Below are positions 7,283 to 13,869 of a stretch of DNA of 14,141 nucleotides, piece by piece (position 1 is the stretch's first letter; each line of letters opens with the position of its first letter). The DNA is taken from NCBI GenBank assembly GCA_021820645.1, contig JAKADJ010000029.1, forward strand, positions 1-14,141. The letters are read 5' to 3'. The position numbers were made by a program, and so were the translations under genes. This stretch comes from Bacillota bacterium (GTDB lineage Bacteria > Bacillota_E > Sulfobacillia > Sulfobacillales > Sulfobacillaceae). Under the pieces are notes generated by a model, which worked only from the letters and a program-made list of their open reading frames with translations, did no database searches and was not told the DNA's origin.

Positions 7283-7882
7283 TTAGGTACCGCTGGCGAA
7301 AAGTTTCTGAAAAAACCGATCGCCGACGGGACCGGATAATTCCGGATGAAATTGCACGCCGTACAGGGCGGGTGCCACAATCACGCTGGGGAATTCCTCG
7401 TGATATAAGGTCGTGGCCGCAACGTAAGAGGAATCGGTCGGTTGCACCCGATAGCTATGGACAAAATAAAACGGGACGCTGTCAAATTCCTTAAGCCATG
7501 CGGGGCTCGTTTCGGTCGTATTGACCGTATTGAATCCAATATGGGGCAAAGTCTGAGCACCCAGTCGAGGCACCGTCCCCTCAAGCCAGCCTAAGCCATG
7601 GCCCCCCTCTTCACCGTCACCAAAAAAGGCTTGGAGCCCTAGACAGATTCCGAGGAATCGGGTTCCCTTCACTTTGAGATCGGCTAAGCCTTCTAAAAAT
7701 CCCCGTTGTTGGAGCCGTCCATAGAGGTTGTTGAGTGCGCCGACACCGGGCAATATCACCCAATCCACGGGTTTGATATCCTCCGCGGACGACCACAATA
7801 GAGGGTGTATTTGAAGACGCCTGATGGCGGCGATGAGACTCCCATAGTTTCCGGTGTCCAGTCTTATGATGGCAACCCTCAT
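7283..7882 (-). CDS. hisH: Imidazole glycerol phosphate synthase, glutamine amidotransferase subunit
   Basis: HisH hydrolyses glutamine and channels ammonia to HisF. The 199-residue class I amidotransferase has the nucleophile Cys80 in FLGICLGLQ, with His179 and Glu181 in VQFHPEL completing the triad. The oxyanion-strand motif LPGVGA (44-49) is present. The usual PHMGWN is PHIGFN here (113-118), a mild variation. The ATG shares ATGA with the hisB stop, a 4-nt overlap that implies coupled translation. It is 20 to 30 nt ahead of hisA. Confidence 0.95.
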   Translation of the reverse strand: MRVAIIRLDTGNYGSLIAAIRRLQIHPLLWSSAEDIKPVDWVILPGVGALNNLYGRLQQRGFLEGLADLKVKGTRFLGICLGLQAFFGDGEEGGHGLGWLEGTVPRLGAQTLPHIGFNTVNTTETSPAWLKEFDSVPFYFVHSYRVQPTDSSYVAATTLYHEEFPSVIVAPALYGVQFHPELSGPVGDRFFQKLFASGT

Positions 7883-8463
7883 GCTAGTACCCCTTTAGTG
7901 GAGGCCATCCCCCCGGTATCCAGCGGCGTCACCGCTTCGGCCAGTGCTCGTCCCAACGCCTTAAAACTGGCTTCATAGACGTGATGCGCATTTTCTCCGG
8001 CAACATATCGCAGATGCACCGTACTTTTAGAGTGACGAGCGAAGCCGTGAAAAAATTCAGGCCACACTTCAGCACTAACCCCATTGATGTGCCGATCAAT
8101 AAACCCCGGTCCCCAGTAGCATTGCCCGCGCCCAGAAAGGTCCAAGGCGCACAACACGAGGGCCTCATCCATCGGTACATAGCGCTGACCGAAGCGGGCA
8201 ATGTTACGGCGCTCACCAATGGCTTGGTCGACCGCCTGTCCCAGCACGATGCCCACGTCTTCTATCACATGATGCGGATCCACTTCGATGTCTCCAGTGG
8301 CATGAAGATTCACCCCAAACCGGCCGTGAAAGGAAAAAGCCGTGAGAAAGTGGCTAAAAAGCGGCAACCCGGTCTCGATCTGGGGTTCATAAAACGTGTC
8401 CAGATCGAGTGTGAGTGAGATTGAAGTCTCTTTTGTCGTCCGCGAGAGTTTAGCTTGACGCAA
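7879..8463 (-). CDS. hisB: Imidazoleglycerol-phosphate dehydratase (monofunctional)
   Basis: HisB dehydrates IGP to imidazole acetol phosphate. At 194 residues it is the single-domain dehydratase, without the histidinol-phosphatase domain of the enterobacterial bifunctional form. The Mn-binding clusters are visible as DPHHVIEDVG (62-71) and ENAHHVYEASFKALGRAL (157-174). Also present are the VPMDEAL block (96-102), DLSGRG (108-113) and the C-terminal STKGVL. The start is a TTG at 8463: an AGAGG (8475 to 8471) lies 7 nt upstream, and the nearby ATG at 8468 is in another frame. It follows hisD by 29 nt. Confidence 0.95.
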   Translation of the reverse strand: MRQAKLSRTTKETSISLTLDLDTFYEPQIETGLPLFSHFLTAFSFHGRFGVNLHATGDIEVDPHHVIEDVGIVLGQAVDQAIGERRNIARFGQRYVPMDEALVLCALDLSGRGQCYWGPGFIDRHINGVSAEVWPEFFHGFARHSKSTVHLRYVAGENAHHVYEASFKALGRALAEAVTPLDTGGMASTKGVLA

Positions 8464-8492
8464 TCCATTACCTCTTTTCCTTTATCGATGAG

Positions 8493-9707
8493 TTAGTCTT
8501 CGGTCGCGGTATCAAGCCGGACGCGTAAAGAAGCTTGGTGATGGTTAAGCCCTTCTAATTCGGCCAGGATGACACCCATCTCGATGGTGGTTGGCGACAA
8601 TTCGGGCGAGGCCTGGATAATGCTCATTCGCCGCATGAAGGTTCCCGTCGACAGTCCCGATTGAAATCGCCCGGCTCCTCCCGTCGGGAGAACGTGACTC
8701 GGCCCCGCGACGTAATCCCCTAAGGCTTGACCCGCCATCGGCCCCACAAAAACGGCCCCAGCGGTGTGGATCTGATCCAACAAGGATTCGGCTTCCAATC
8801 CCATAAGTCCTAGATGTTCGGGGCAGGCCCGATTGGCTACCACCCCAGCTTCTCTTGGCGTGGCGGTTCGTATGACTCGCACAGTGCCCAAAAGATCGCG
8901 GGGCTCAAGCTGCTCCAGATACCGTTCCACACGACTAGCCAAGGTCGAATCCCAAGTCACTAGGGTGCCGCTCGCGCCAGGACCGTGTTCCGCCTGGGCG
9001 AGCAAGTCTTCGATAATCACTGGAAAATAGCGCTCATCACCCGCAACCACCATGACTTCAGACGGACCTGCGGTCACATCAATCCCGACGCGACCACGTC
9101 GTCTCATCTCTTCTTTAGCCTCGGTCACGTATGGATTTCCCGGCCCAGCAATGAGATCGACGGGTGAAAACCCTGGGAACCCGTAGCCTAAAATGCCGAT
9201 GGCTTGGGCCCCACCCAAGTTTAGCACCTGGTGAATCCCTAACTTTTTAAACGCGTAGAGCCATCGCGCGTCATTGCGAATGGAACGCTTAGGAGATACT
9301 GCCACCACGATGTCCCGGACCCCTGCGACCCGCGCCGGTATCGCCGTCATTAATAGGCTCGACAGCAAGGGATATTCCCCATTAGGTACATAAAGCCCCA
9401 CCCGTGCCAGGGGCAGGAATCGCTCTTCCAAAACCAGGCCGGGCTCTGGTGCAAACGTGTGGGAACCGGGCCGCGTCACTTCGTGAAATTGCTCAATCCG
9501 CTTCATGGCAAAGTCGAGGGCCTCCCTAATCTCTGGGGTCAAGGGAGGGCTATCGGGCGCCTGGTCCATGTCGTAAGGGTCCCAGAGCACGTGTTTAGGC
9601 TCCAAGCGAATACGGTCATAAAGGTTCGTGTAGCGGAGCGCCGCATCAAGTCCTTCTATCTGAATCGTGTCGAGAATACTATTGACCGTTTTTTGCACGT
9701 CATTCAT
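8493..9707 (-). CDS. hisD: Histidinol dehydrogenase
   Basis: HisD performs the last two NAD-dependent oxidations, from histidinol to histidine. The 404-residue protein has the family blocks GLYVPNGEYPLLSSLLMTAI (104-123), IAGPGNPYVTEAK (186-198) and DVTAGPSEVMVVA (210-222). Zinc ligands fall at Gln238/His241 in AQAEHGPGA, Asp331 in GDYVAGPSHVLPTGG, and His390 in EGLNHHQAS. The catalytic Glu297/His298 are in CPEHLG. It is somewhat shorter than the usual 425-435 residues because the N-terminus starts directly at the V..IL helix, lacking about 20 residues. The ATG at 9707 has no adjacent ribosome site. The frame is open upstream only to a TGA at 9761, and that stretch does not look like HisD. 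See the leader entry for an unusual initiation arrangement. Confidence 0.95.
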   Translation of the reverse strand: MNDVQKTVNSILDTIQIEGLDAALRYTNLYDRIRLEPKHVLWDPYDMDQAPDSPPLTPEIREALDFAMKRIEQFHEVTRPGSHTFAPEPGLVLEERFLPLARVGLYVPNGEYPLLSSLLMTAIPARVAGVRDIVVAVSPKRSIRNDARWLYAFKKLGIHQVLNLGGAQAIGILGYGFPGFSPVDLIAGPGNPYVTEAKEEMRRRGRVGIDVTAGPSEVMVVAGDERYFPVIIEDLLAQAEHGPGASGTLVTWDSTLASRVERYLEQLEPRDLLGTVRVIRTATPREAGVVANRACPEHLGLMGLEAESLLDQIHTAGAVFVGPMAGQALGDYVAGPSHVLPTGGAGRFQSGLSTGTFMRRMSIIQASPELSPTTIEMGVILAELEGLNHHQASLRVRLDTATED

Positions 9708-9836
9708 CCAACATTGCGCGGCGAGACCCCCGGCGTTGCCACCAGAGAAGTACCGCGCTCACCACCTTTCTATCTTTGAATATCCGTAGAGAGACCCCTT
9801 GACTAGGGCGCCCTTTTGATCTCTCGTTTTCAGGCG
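9708..9836 (-). promoter_or_regulatory. Structured hisG-hisD intercistronic leader
   Basis: This 129-nt gap holds two predicted stems on the minus strand. Stem A pairs GAGAGATC (9825 to 9818) with GGTCTCTC (9796 to 9789), with one G-U pair, around a loop containing the palindrome GGGCGCCC. Stem B pairs GCGCGG (9758 to 9753) with CCGCGC (9721 to 9716) and encloses a GGC-AAC-GCC mini-hairpin. Directly 5' of stem B is AAGGTGGTGA (9768 to 9759), a 9/10 match to AAGGAGGTGA. Directly 3' of it are 8 nt and the hisD ATG. A folded stem B would therefore bring the ribosome site to a usable distance. No T-tract follows either stem. Confidence 0.5.
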
Positions 9837-10511
9837 TTACTCAAAAGCTGCCTTCAGACCCGGGCCGCCGACGATATTTCCCCGGGCTCTCCCTTCGATG
9901 CCTTGCCTGAGCCGGCGAGTAAAGTGTTGGTTGGATGGACGGATTCGCCACAATCCCGGATTTGCTACCAACTGGGCGCTTGACCGCAAGATGGTTTCGA
10001 CCACGTAAAGTCCATGCTGCTTCAGTGTCTCGCCGGTATCCACGACATCCACAATATAGGGAGCCAGCCCAATCACTGGTGCGAGCTCCACGCTCCCGGA
10101 TAACCCGACGGTTTCCACCGGATGACCATGGTGGTGAAAAAACTGACGCGTAATTTCGGGGTATTTGGTAGCCACGCGGACGGGTCCTTCGGGCCAACGA
10201 GGCGTTTGGGAAGCCAACACGAGTCGGCAACGAGCCAACTGCAAATCCAATACCCGCACCAGTCCCGGATCCGGATATTCTTCTAGCACATCCAGTCCCA
10301 CCACTCCAAAGTCAGCAATACCGCGGGCTACCAGAGTGGGCACATCTCGTGCGCGTGCCACAATCAGCCCGGGTTGATCATCTTGAGCTGGAAACCATAA
10401 CTGACGATTGCCTTCATGAATCGGCCAGGAAAACCCGACCTCAGCCCAAAGGTCTTTTAGGGCATCCATAATACGGCCCTTGGCGACCACCACGGTGGTG
10501 TTAACTGACAT
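9837..10511 (-). CDS. hisG: ATP phosphoribosyltransferase, short-form catalytic subunit
   Basis: HisG joins ATP and PRPP in the first, feedback-controlled step. At 224 residues it is the short form, which lacks the C-terminal ACT-like regulatory domain and works as a complex with HisZ, encoded immediately upstream. Visible family blocks are ARARDVPTLVARGIADFGVV (52-71, continuing GLDVL) and the PRPP loop IVDVVDTGETLK (153-164). It also has the LSGSVELAP segment (137-145), and the substrate-contacting Arg/Lys residues of the short form appear at KGR (11-13). Its ATG overlaps the hisZ stop by 11 nt, supporting equimolar, coupled expression of the two subunits. Confidence 0.94.
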   Translation of the reverse strand: MSVNTTVVVAKGRIMDALKDLWAEVGFSWPIHEGNRQLWFPAQDDQPGLIVARARDVPTLVARGIADFGVVGLDVLEEYPDPGLVRVLDLQLARCRLVLASQTPRWPEGPVRVATKYPEITRQFFHHHGHPVETVGLSGSVELAPVIGLAPYIVDVVDTGETLKQHGLYVVETILRSSAQLVANPGLWRIRPSNQHFTRRLRQGIEGRARGNIVGGPGLKAAFE

Positions 10512-11322
10512 CGGCGTTCTGTGCCTCGTCCAGTGCCGACTGCCAGGCGTCTAAATACAGCGTAAACCCGGCGCCCGCGAACTCTTGGCTTTGCGTGGCA
10601 ATGTCAAAGCGTCCGCCATTGGCCAAGACCTGACCCGTGCGCGTATGATAGAGGGTAAACACAAGTCCCGAATAATAGCTCCAATTTCCTACGAGCGATA
10701 AGTCCCATAGGGTGTCCCAGGGTTCGAAGCCTACACCGGGCGCGGTCATTGGCAGATAGCCATTCAACATCGAAAAGAATGAGTCCACGGTTTGAGGTCG
10801 TATCAGATGCGGGTTTCCGTTCGGTGCTTTGGATATCTTGGCCTCCGCGGCCTCCAAATTCCCGTGTTGCAAAGATTGCAGGATGTCTTCAACGTCACCT
10901 CGGGTGCAGCCCATGGCTAAAAGTGCCCGCCTAAGCCAATCCACGTTGCCGAACACCATAGTTAGGTCTCCGGGGGCAAGCGTGGGAGCCAACTCACCCG
11001 CCACCTTGCCCAAGACGATGAGGAGTTGGCCGACATCGATCCCTGGGCCTCGCCCGATAATTTCCACGTCTACCGCTTCTGTCCAGATAGATCGGCGCGG
11101 ATGAAATAAGGGGCCCGTGGCGAAAAGCTTGAGCGGTGTAGACATTTGTGGGCCGGAAAAACTCCCCAATAAATCGACCATGGCACGGGTGTGATCAATG
11201 CGATATGCCTGATTACGCAAAGGCTCGGTCGGAACTGGGTCAAATTCTTCCTGCATTAGCCAATTGACTACCCGTAAAAATGTCTCATATTGCCTACGGT
11301 TCTCATCCAACCACTTTTGCAT
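10501..11322 (-). CDS. hisZ: ATP phosphoribosyltransferase regulatory subunit, unusually short
   Basis: HisZ is a catalytically dead HisRS-like protein that activates short HisG and confers histidine feedback. Recognisable landmarks are KLFATGPLFHPR (65-76; class II motif 2 region), EAVDVEIIG (82-90), NWSYYSGLVFTLYHTRTGQV (213-232) and the motif 3 block ANGGRFD...GAGFTLYLD (234-258). The protein has only 273 residues, against roughly 320-420 in known HisZ proteins. Sequence between the P.EPL strand (31-35) and the RIDHTR helix is compressed, and almost nothing follows motif 3. Position between hisC and hisG and the 11-nt overlap with hisG make the assignment firm. AGGAG lies 8 nt before the ATG. 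Confidence 0.88.
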   Translation of the reverse strand: MQKWLDENRRQYETFLRVVNWLMQEEFDPVPTEPLRNQAYRIDHTRAMVDLLGSFSGPQMSTPLKLFATGPLFHPRRSIWTEAVDVEIIGRGPGIDVGQLLIVLGKVAGELAPTLAPGDLTMVFGNVDWLRRALLAMGCTRGDVEDILQSLQHGNLEAAEAKISKAPNGNPHLIRPQTVDSFFSMLNGYLPMTAPGVGFEPWDTLWDLSLVGNWSYYSGLVFTLYHTRTGQVLANGGRFDIATQSQEFAGAGFTLYLDAWQSALDEAQNADVS

Positions 11323-11356
11323 TCGCGCATCTCCTCATCATCACTTTAGCGTATTA

Positions 11357-11385
11357 AACATAGAACAGATTTCATCGTTGGTCAA
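11357..11385 (-). promoter_or_regulatory. Internal sigma-A promoter in front of hisZ
   Basis: TTGACC (11385 to 11380) and TATGTT (11362 to 11357) are separated by exactly 17 nt, matching consensus at 5/6 and 4/6. Initiation near 11350 leaves a 28-nt leader ending in the AGGAG ribosome site of hisZ. It is the best -35 box seen in the his region and suggests hisZ-G-D-B-H-A-F-IE can be transcribed separately from hisC. Confidence 0.6.
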
Positions 11386-11431
11386 CCCCCTTGGTCCTAC
11401 TTTTTGAACACACTCATAATACCGAAGTCAT

Positions 11432-11443
11432 TGTCGGCCGATT
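11432..11443 (-). repeat. 12-bp motif shared with the permease upstream region (hisC-hisZ copy)
   Basis: AATCGGCCGACA on the minus strand, identical to the copy at 5004 to 4993. Here it forms the 3' part of a small hairpin, CGGCC-AATC-GGCCG. It lies about 80 nt upstream of the predicted hisZ transcription start and 61 nt past the hisC stop. No gene and no T-tract terminator is visible in the 181-nt spacer. Confidence 0.4.
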
Positions 11444-11503
11444 GGCCGGTTACAGCGTGGGAGGCATCGGGGATCCTCGCTCTTCGGCTTAAAACTGGAC
11501 GCA

Positions 11504-12589
11504 TTACAATTGATCCCAGACCTCCATAAAGTCCTCTAAAATATTTATAGGGGCCATCGTCACCCGTAAGTACCCGGGCAAGCCGAAATTCGTCGTGGGC
11601 CGCACCACAAAGCCCTTTTCCAACAGGCGATGCGCCGTCAATTCGGCATCACTATCGGGGCTTTTTATGGTGACAAAGTTCGCTTGGCTCGGGAAATGGT
11701 CAATCCCGCGCCGTGTGACGAGGCTCATGAAATGGGATCGAGCGTTCAGTGTTTCTTGCCGGACCCAGGAAAAATATTCGGGGTCGCTTAGAGATGCCGT
11801 TGCCGCTCCGGCCCCCACCGCATTCAGCGAGAACGGTTCACGGGCCTTTTTTAAGGCGACAATTACATCTGCCGGAGCGGCCGCCCACCCAATTCGCAGG
11901 CCCGCCAAAGCGTAAAGCTTGGAGAACGTGCGCACCACGACGACAGGATATCCTTGACGCACTGCTTCCAAAAAATCCGGCGCTTGCTGATCGGCCACAA
12001 ACTCCTGATAGGCCCCGTCGACCACAATCAGTACGCTCCGGGGTATCGCCGCTAAGAACGCTTCCCAGTCAACGCGCGTCAGCGAGCCACCCGTGGGGTT
12101 GTTGGGTGAGCAAAGGTAGATGAGCCGAGTTGAGGCATCCACTCGATCCCGCACCGCTTGTAGATCGTTGCGGCCATCAGCCGTGAGCGGCACGGACCGC
12201 AATGTTGCACCGACTAGTCGAGCGCTGTGCTGGTAGGCGGAAAAACTCGGGGACGGATACACAATCGATGTCATGGCATCACAGTATGCGGTGGCGAGAA
12301 TTCGTAAGATTTCGTCGGCACCATTACCCACCAATATAGTATCCGGACTAAGCTGATGGGTCTTCGCGAGGGCCTCCACCAGGGCCTGAGGCTGCATTGC
12401 CGGGTAATACTGGATGGATGACAATGTCTCTTTGGCCACCTCCAGCGCCCTTGGGGATGGTCCCCAAAGACTTTCGTTAGAGGCCAATTTGACAATCCGT
12501 TCGTGTCCCAAAACCTGGGCCGCATCTTGTAGAGACGTTCCGGGTGTGTAGGCTTTTAGTCGATCAATGTCCGGGCGCGGATCTATCAT
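11504..12589 (-). CDS. hisC: Histidinol-phosphate aminotransferase
   Basis: HisC is a PLP-dependent fold-type I transaminase that converts imidazole acetol phosphate and glutamate to histidinol phosphate. The 361-residue protein carries the family marks: LASNESLWGPSP (35-46), NGADEIL (89-95), SPNNPTGG (161-168) with the cofactor-binding Asn164, and VDGAYQEF (190-197) with Asp191 and Tyr194. It also has the Schiff-base Lys224 in RTFSKLYALAGLRIGW and the substrate-carboxylate Arg342 in GYLRVTM. Activity on aromatic amino acids is possible in this family, but the his context decides. AGGAGG lies 8 nt before the ATG. It is first in the cluster but separated from hisZ by 181 nt, and it is transcribed divergently from the aldolase-like gene. 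Confidence 0.94.
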   Translation of the reverse strand: MIDPRPDIDRLKAYTPGTSLQDAAQVLGHERIVKLASNESLWGPSPRALEVAKETLSSIQYYPAMQPQALVEALAKTHQLSPDTILVGNGADEILRILATAYCDAMTSIVYPSPSFSAYQHSARLVGATLRSVPLTADGRNDLQAVRDRVDASTRLIYLCSPNNPTGGSLTRVDWEAFLAAIPRSVLIVVDGAYQEFVADQQAPDFLEAVRQGYPVVVVRTFSKLYALAGLRIGWAAAPADVIVALKKAREPFSLNAVGAGAATASLSDPEYFSWVRQETLNARSHFMSLVTRRGIDHFPSQANFVTIKSPDSDAELTAHRLLEKGFVVRPTTNFGLPGYLRVTMAPINILEDFMEVWDQL

Positions 12590-12621
12590 GGCACGGCCCT
12601 CCTTATCCTCACAGTCTCTTT

Positions 12622-12627
12622 ATTATA
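12622..12627 (-). promoter_or_regulatory. Consensus -10 box for hisC
   Basis: A perfect TATAAT on the minus strand lies 32 nt before the hisC ATG and ahead of the AGGAGG ribosome site (12603 to 12598). No good -35 hexamer is found at 16-18 nt. No T-box, leader peptide with histidine codons, or other attenuator fits in the short leader. Confidence 0.45.
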
Positions 12628-12688
12628 GCGGTTTATGGGCGAGTTGCCGGGGCGAGTATCTCGGCGCGCACCAGAGGGTTTTTCGCTG

Positions 12689-12694
12689 TATACT
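12689..12694 (+). promoter_or_regulatory. -10 box for the aldolase-like gene
   Basis: TATACT (5/6 match) lies 35 nt before the ATG at 12730, with an AAAGGAG ribosome site at 12717-12723. The -35 region is GC-rich and unlike consensus. This promoter and that of hisC are divergent, with their -10 boxes 61 nt apart, so a regulator bound between them could affect both. Confidence 0.4.
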
Positions 12695-12729
12695 GAGGAT
12701 CAAATTTAACATTCTTAAAGGAGCTTCCT

Positions 12730-13491
12730 ATGGAACTTCAAGCTGCGCTGATACCGCCTTCTTTCGACTCACCAGCCGCCGAACGCCAGCATCGTAAACA
12801 ACGCTTAGCAGCAGCCTTCCGGTTATTTGCACACCTGGGCTTTGACGAAGGGGTGGCCGGTCATATTACGGTGCGGGACCCGGAATCTCCCGATCATTTT
12901 TGGGTCAATCCCTTTGGAAAGTATTTCGGTGCCATCTGCGCCTCCGATCTGATTCGGGTCAATCGGCAAGGAACGGTCGTAGAAGGCAATGGCATGGTCA
13001 ACGCCGCCGCCTTCGCCATCCATGGAGCGGTTCACGAGGCCCGGCCCGATGTCGTCGCTGCCGCCCACACCCATTCCATTTACGGGAAAACCTGGTCCAG
13101 TCTTGGGCGTCTACTCGATCCCATCACCCAGGACGCGTGTGCCTTTTACCAAGACCACGCCCTTCTACCAGATTATACCGGAGTGGTACTCGACCCGGCC
13201 GAGGGACAAAAGATCGCCCAGACGCTTGGTAGCAAAAAGGCCATAATCTTACAAAATCACGGGCTCTTGACCGTCGGTGGCAGCGTCGACGAAGCGGCCT
13301 TTTGGTTTATCAGTCTCGAACGGGCTTGTCACTCTCAGTTGCTAGCAGAGGCAGCCGGCGCGCCGAAACTAATCGAGCCAGCCTACGCAGAAATGACCCG
13401 GACTCAGATCGGAAACCCTCTAGCTGGCTGGTTTAGTTTCCAACCACTGTGGGAGCAAATTGTCCACCAAGAGCCCGACTTACTGGACTAA
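12730..13491 (+). CDS. Class II aldolase/adducin-family protein
   Basis: This 253-residue protein has the class II aldolase fold. AGHITVRDP (43-51), FWVNPFG (57-63) and RPDVVAAAHTHS (105-116) lead to the third zinc site in ILQNHGLLTVGG (173-184). The three zinc-binding histidines are therefore His113, His115 and His177. The position of the catalytic Glu73 of L-fuculose-1-phosphate aldolase, 19 residues before the first zinc histidine, is Ala94 here. Classical FucA aldol chemistry is therefore doubtful. This is the adducin-like branch, which includes decarboxylases and oxidative enzymes such as NovR as well as uncharacterised members. AAAGGAG 6 nt upstream supports the start. It diverges from hisC and ends 12 nt from the convergent PadR gene, with no visible terminator between them. 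Confidence 0.88.
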   Translation: MELQAALIPPSFDSPAAERQHRKQRLAAAFRLFAHLGFDEGVAGHITVRDPESPDHFWVNPFGKYFGAICASDLIRVNRQGTVVEGNGMVNAAAFAIHGAVHEARPDVVAAAHTHSIYGKTWSSLGRLLDPITQDACAFYQDHALLPDYTGVVLDPAEGQKIAQTLGSKKAIILQNHGLLTVGGSVDEAAFWFISLERACHSQLLAEAAGAPKLIEPAYAEMTRTQIGNPLAGWFSFQPLWEQIVHQEPDLLD

Positions 13492-13503
13492 ATGCACAAG
13501 CTT

Positions 13504-13869
13504 TTAATCGCAGGGACCCGAACAAAGGGCTGAACGCCAGGCGTCATATCCCTCAAGAAATCGGGTTAGGGACGCCTGGCGGATCGAAATTTCTTCATGC
13601 CATGCGTTGAGACGACGATATCCATCCTCGGTAATGGCATAGACGCGGACTGGTGCCGCAGAGGGAGCATCCGTGCGCCAAGCCGATGCTAGTGCCCCGG
13701 TCGCTTCGAGGTCTCTCAGGGTTCGATAGACGCGCCCTCCGTCAATCACCCAATCGTTCGGTAATATCTCTTTTAACCATTGCAACACGGCACCGCCGTG
13801 ACCCGATTGACGCGCCAAATACAGGAGAATAAATGCCTCAAGATGTTTCCCGGTTTGATATTTTGCCAC
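13504..13869 (-). CDS. PadR-family transcriptional regulator
   Basis: A small protein of about 121 residues with a PadR winged helix. HLEAFILLYLARQSGHGGAV opens helix 1-2, IDGGRVYRTLRDLEATGALA (48-67 from the 13887 start) is the recognition helix plus wing approach, and VRVYAITEDGYRRLNAW is the conserved Y.iT..G...L wing end. A short C-terminal helix follows for dimerisation. PadR proteins commonly repress an adjacent exporter and respond to its substrate. Here the gene overlaps the end of an MFS exporter on the same strand. Two GTG starts are possible. I chose 13869, which has AGAGGG 6 nt upstream; 13887 would add six residues. The stop is 12 nt from the convergent aldolase-like gene. Confidence 0.83.
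   Translation of the reverse strand: MAKYQTGKHLEAFILLYLARQSGHGGAVLQWLKEILPNDWVIDGGRVYRTLRDLEATGALASAWRTDAPSAAPVRVYAITEDGYRRLNAWHEEISIRQASLTRFLEGYDAWRSALCSGPCD

Noticed and set aside
7879..8463. Bifunctional HisB
   Set aside because: At 194 residues it contains only the dehydratase; there is no HAD-type phosphatase domain before it and no room for one.
9720..9743. A T-box-like core (GGTGGCAACGCC, then GGGGGTCTCGCC, minus strand) upstream of hisD
   Set aside because: It resembles the conserved T-box, but there is no flanking complement to form the antiterminator helix, no Stem I or specifier loop fits in the gap, and UGGC would select a tRNA with G73 whereas tRNA-His has C73. The same bases are better explained as the inside of the hairpin before hisD.
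9704..9766. A GTG-initiated 21-codon frame ending in the TGA that overlaps the hisD start
   Set aside because: The start is only 2 nt from its possible ribosome site, the sequence is rich in Arg and Trp with no histidine run, and nothing resembles a known leader peptide.
12590..12729. Histidine attenuator or leader peptide ahead of hisC
   Set aside because: There is no short frame with histidine codons, no terminator/antiterminator pair, and the leader is only about 25 nt from the predicted start.
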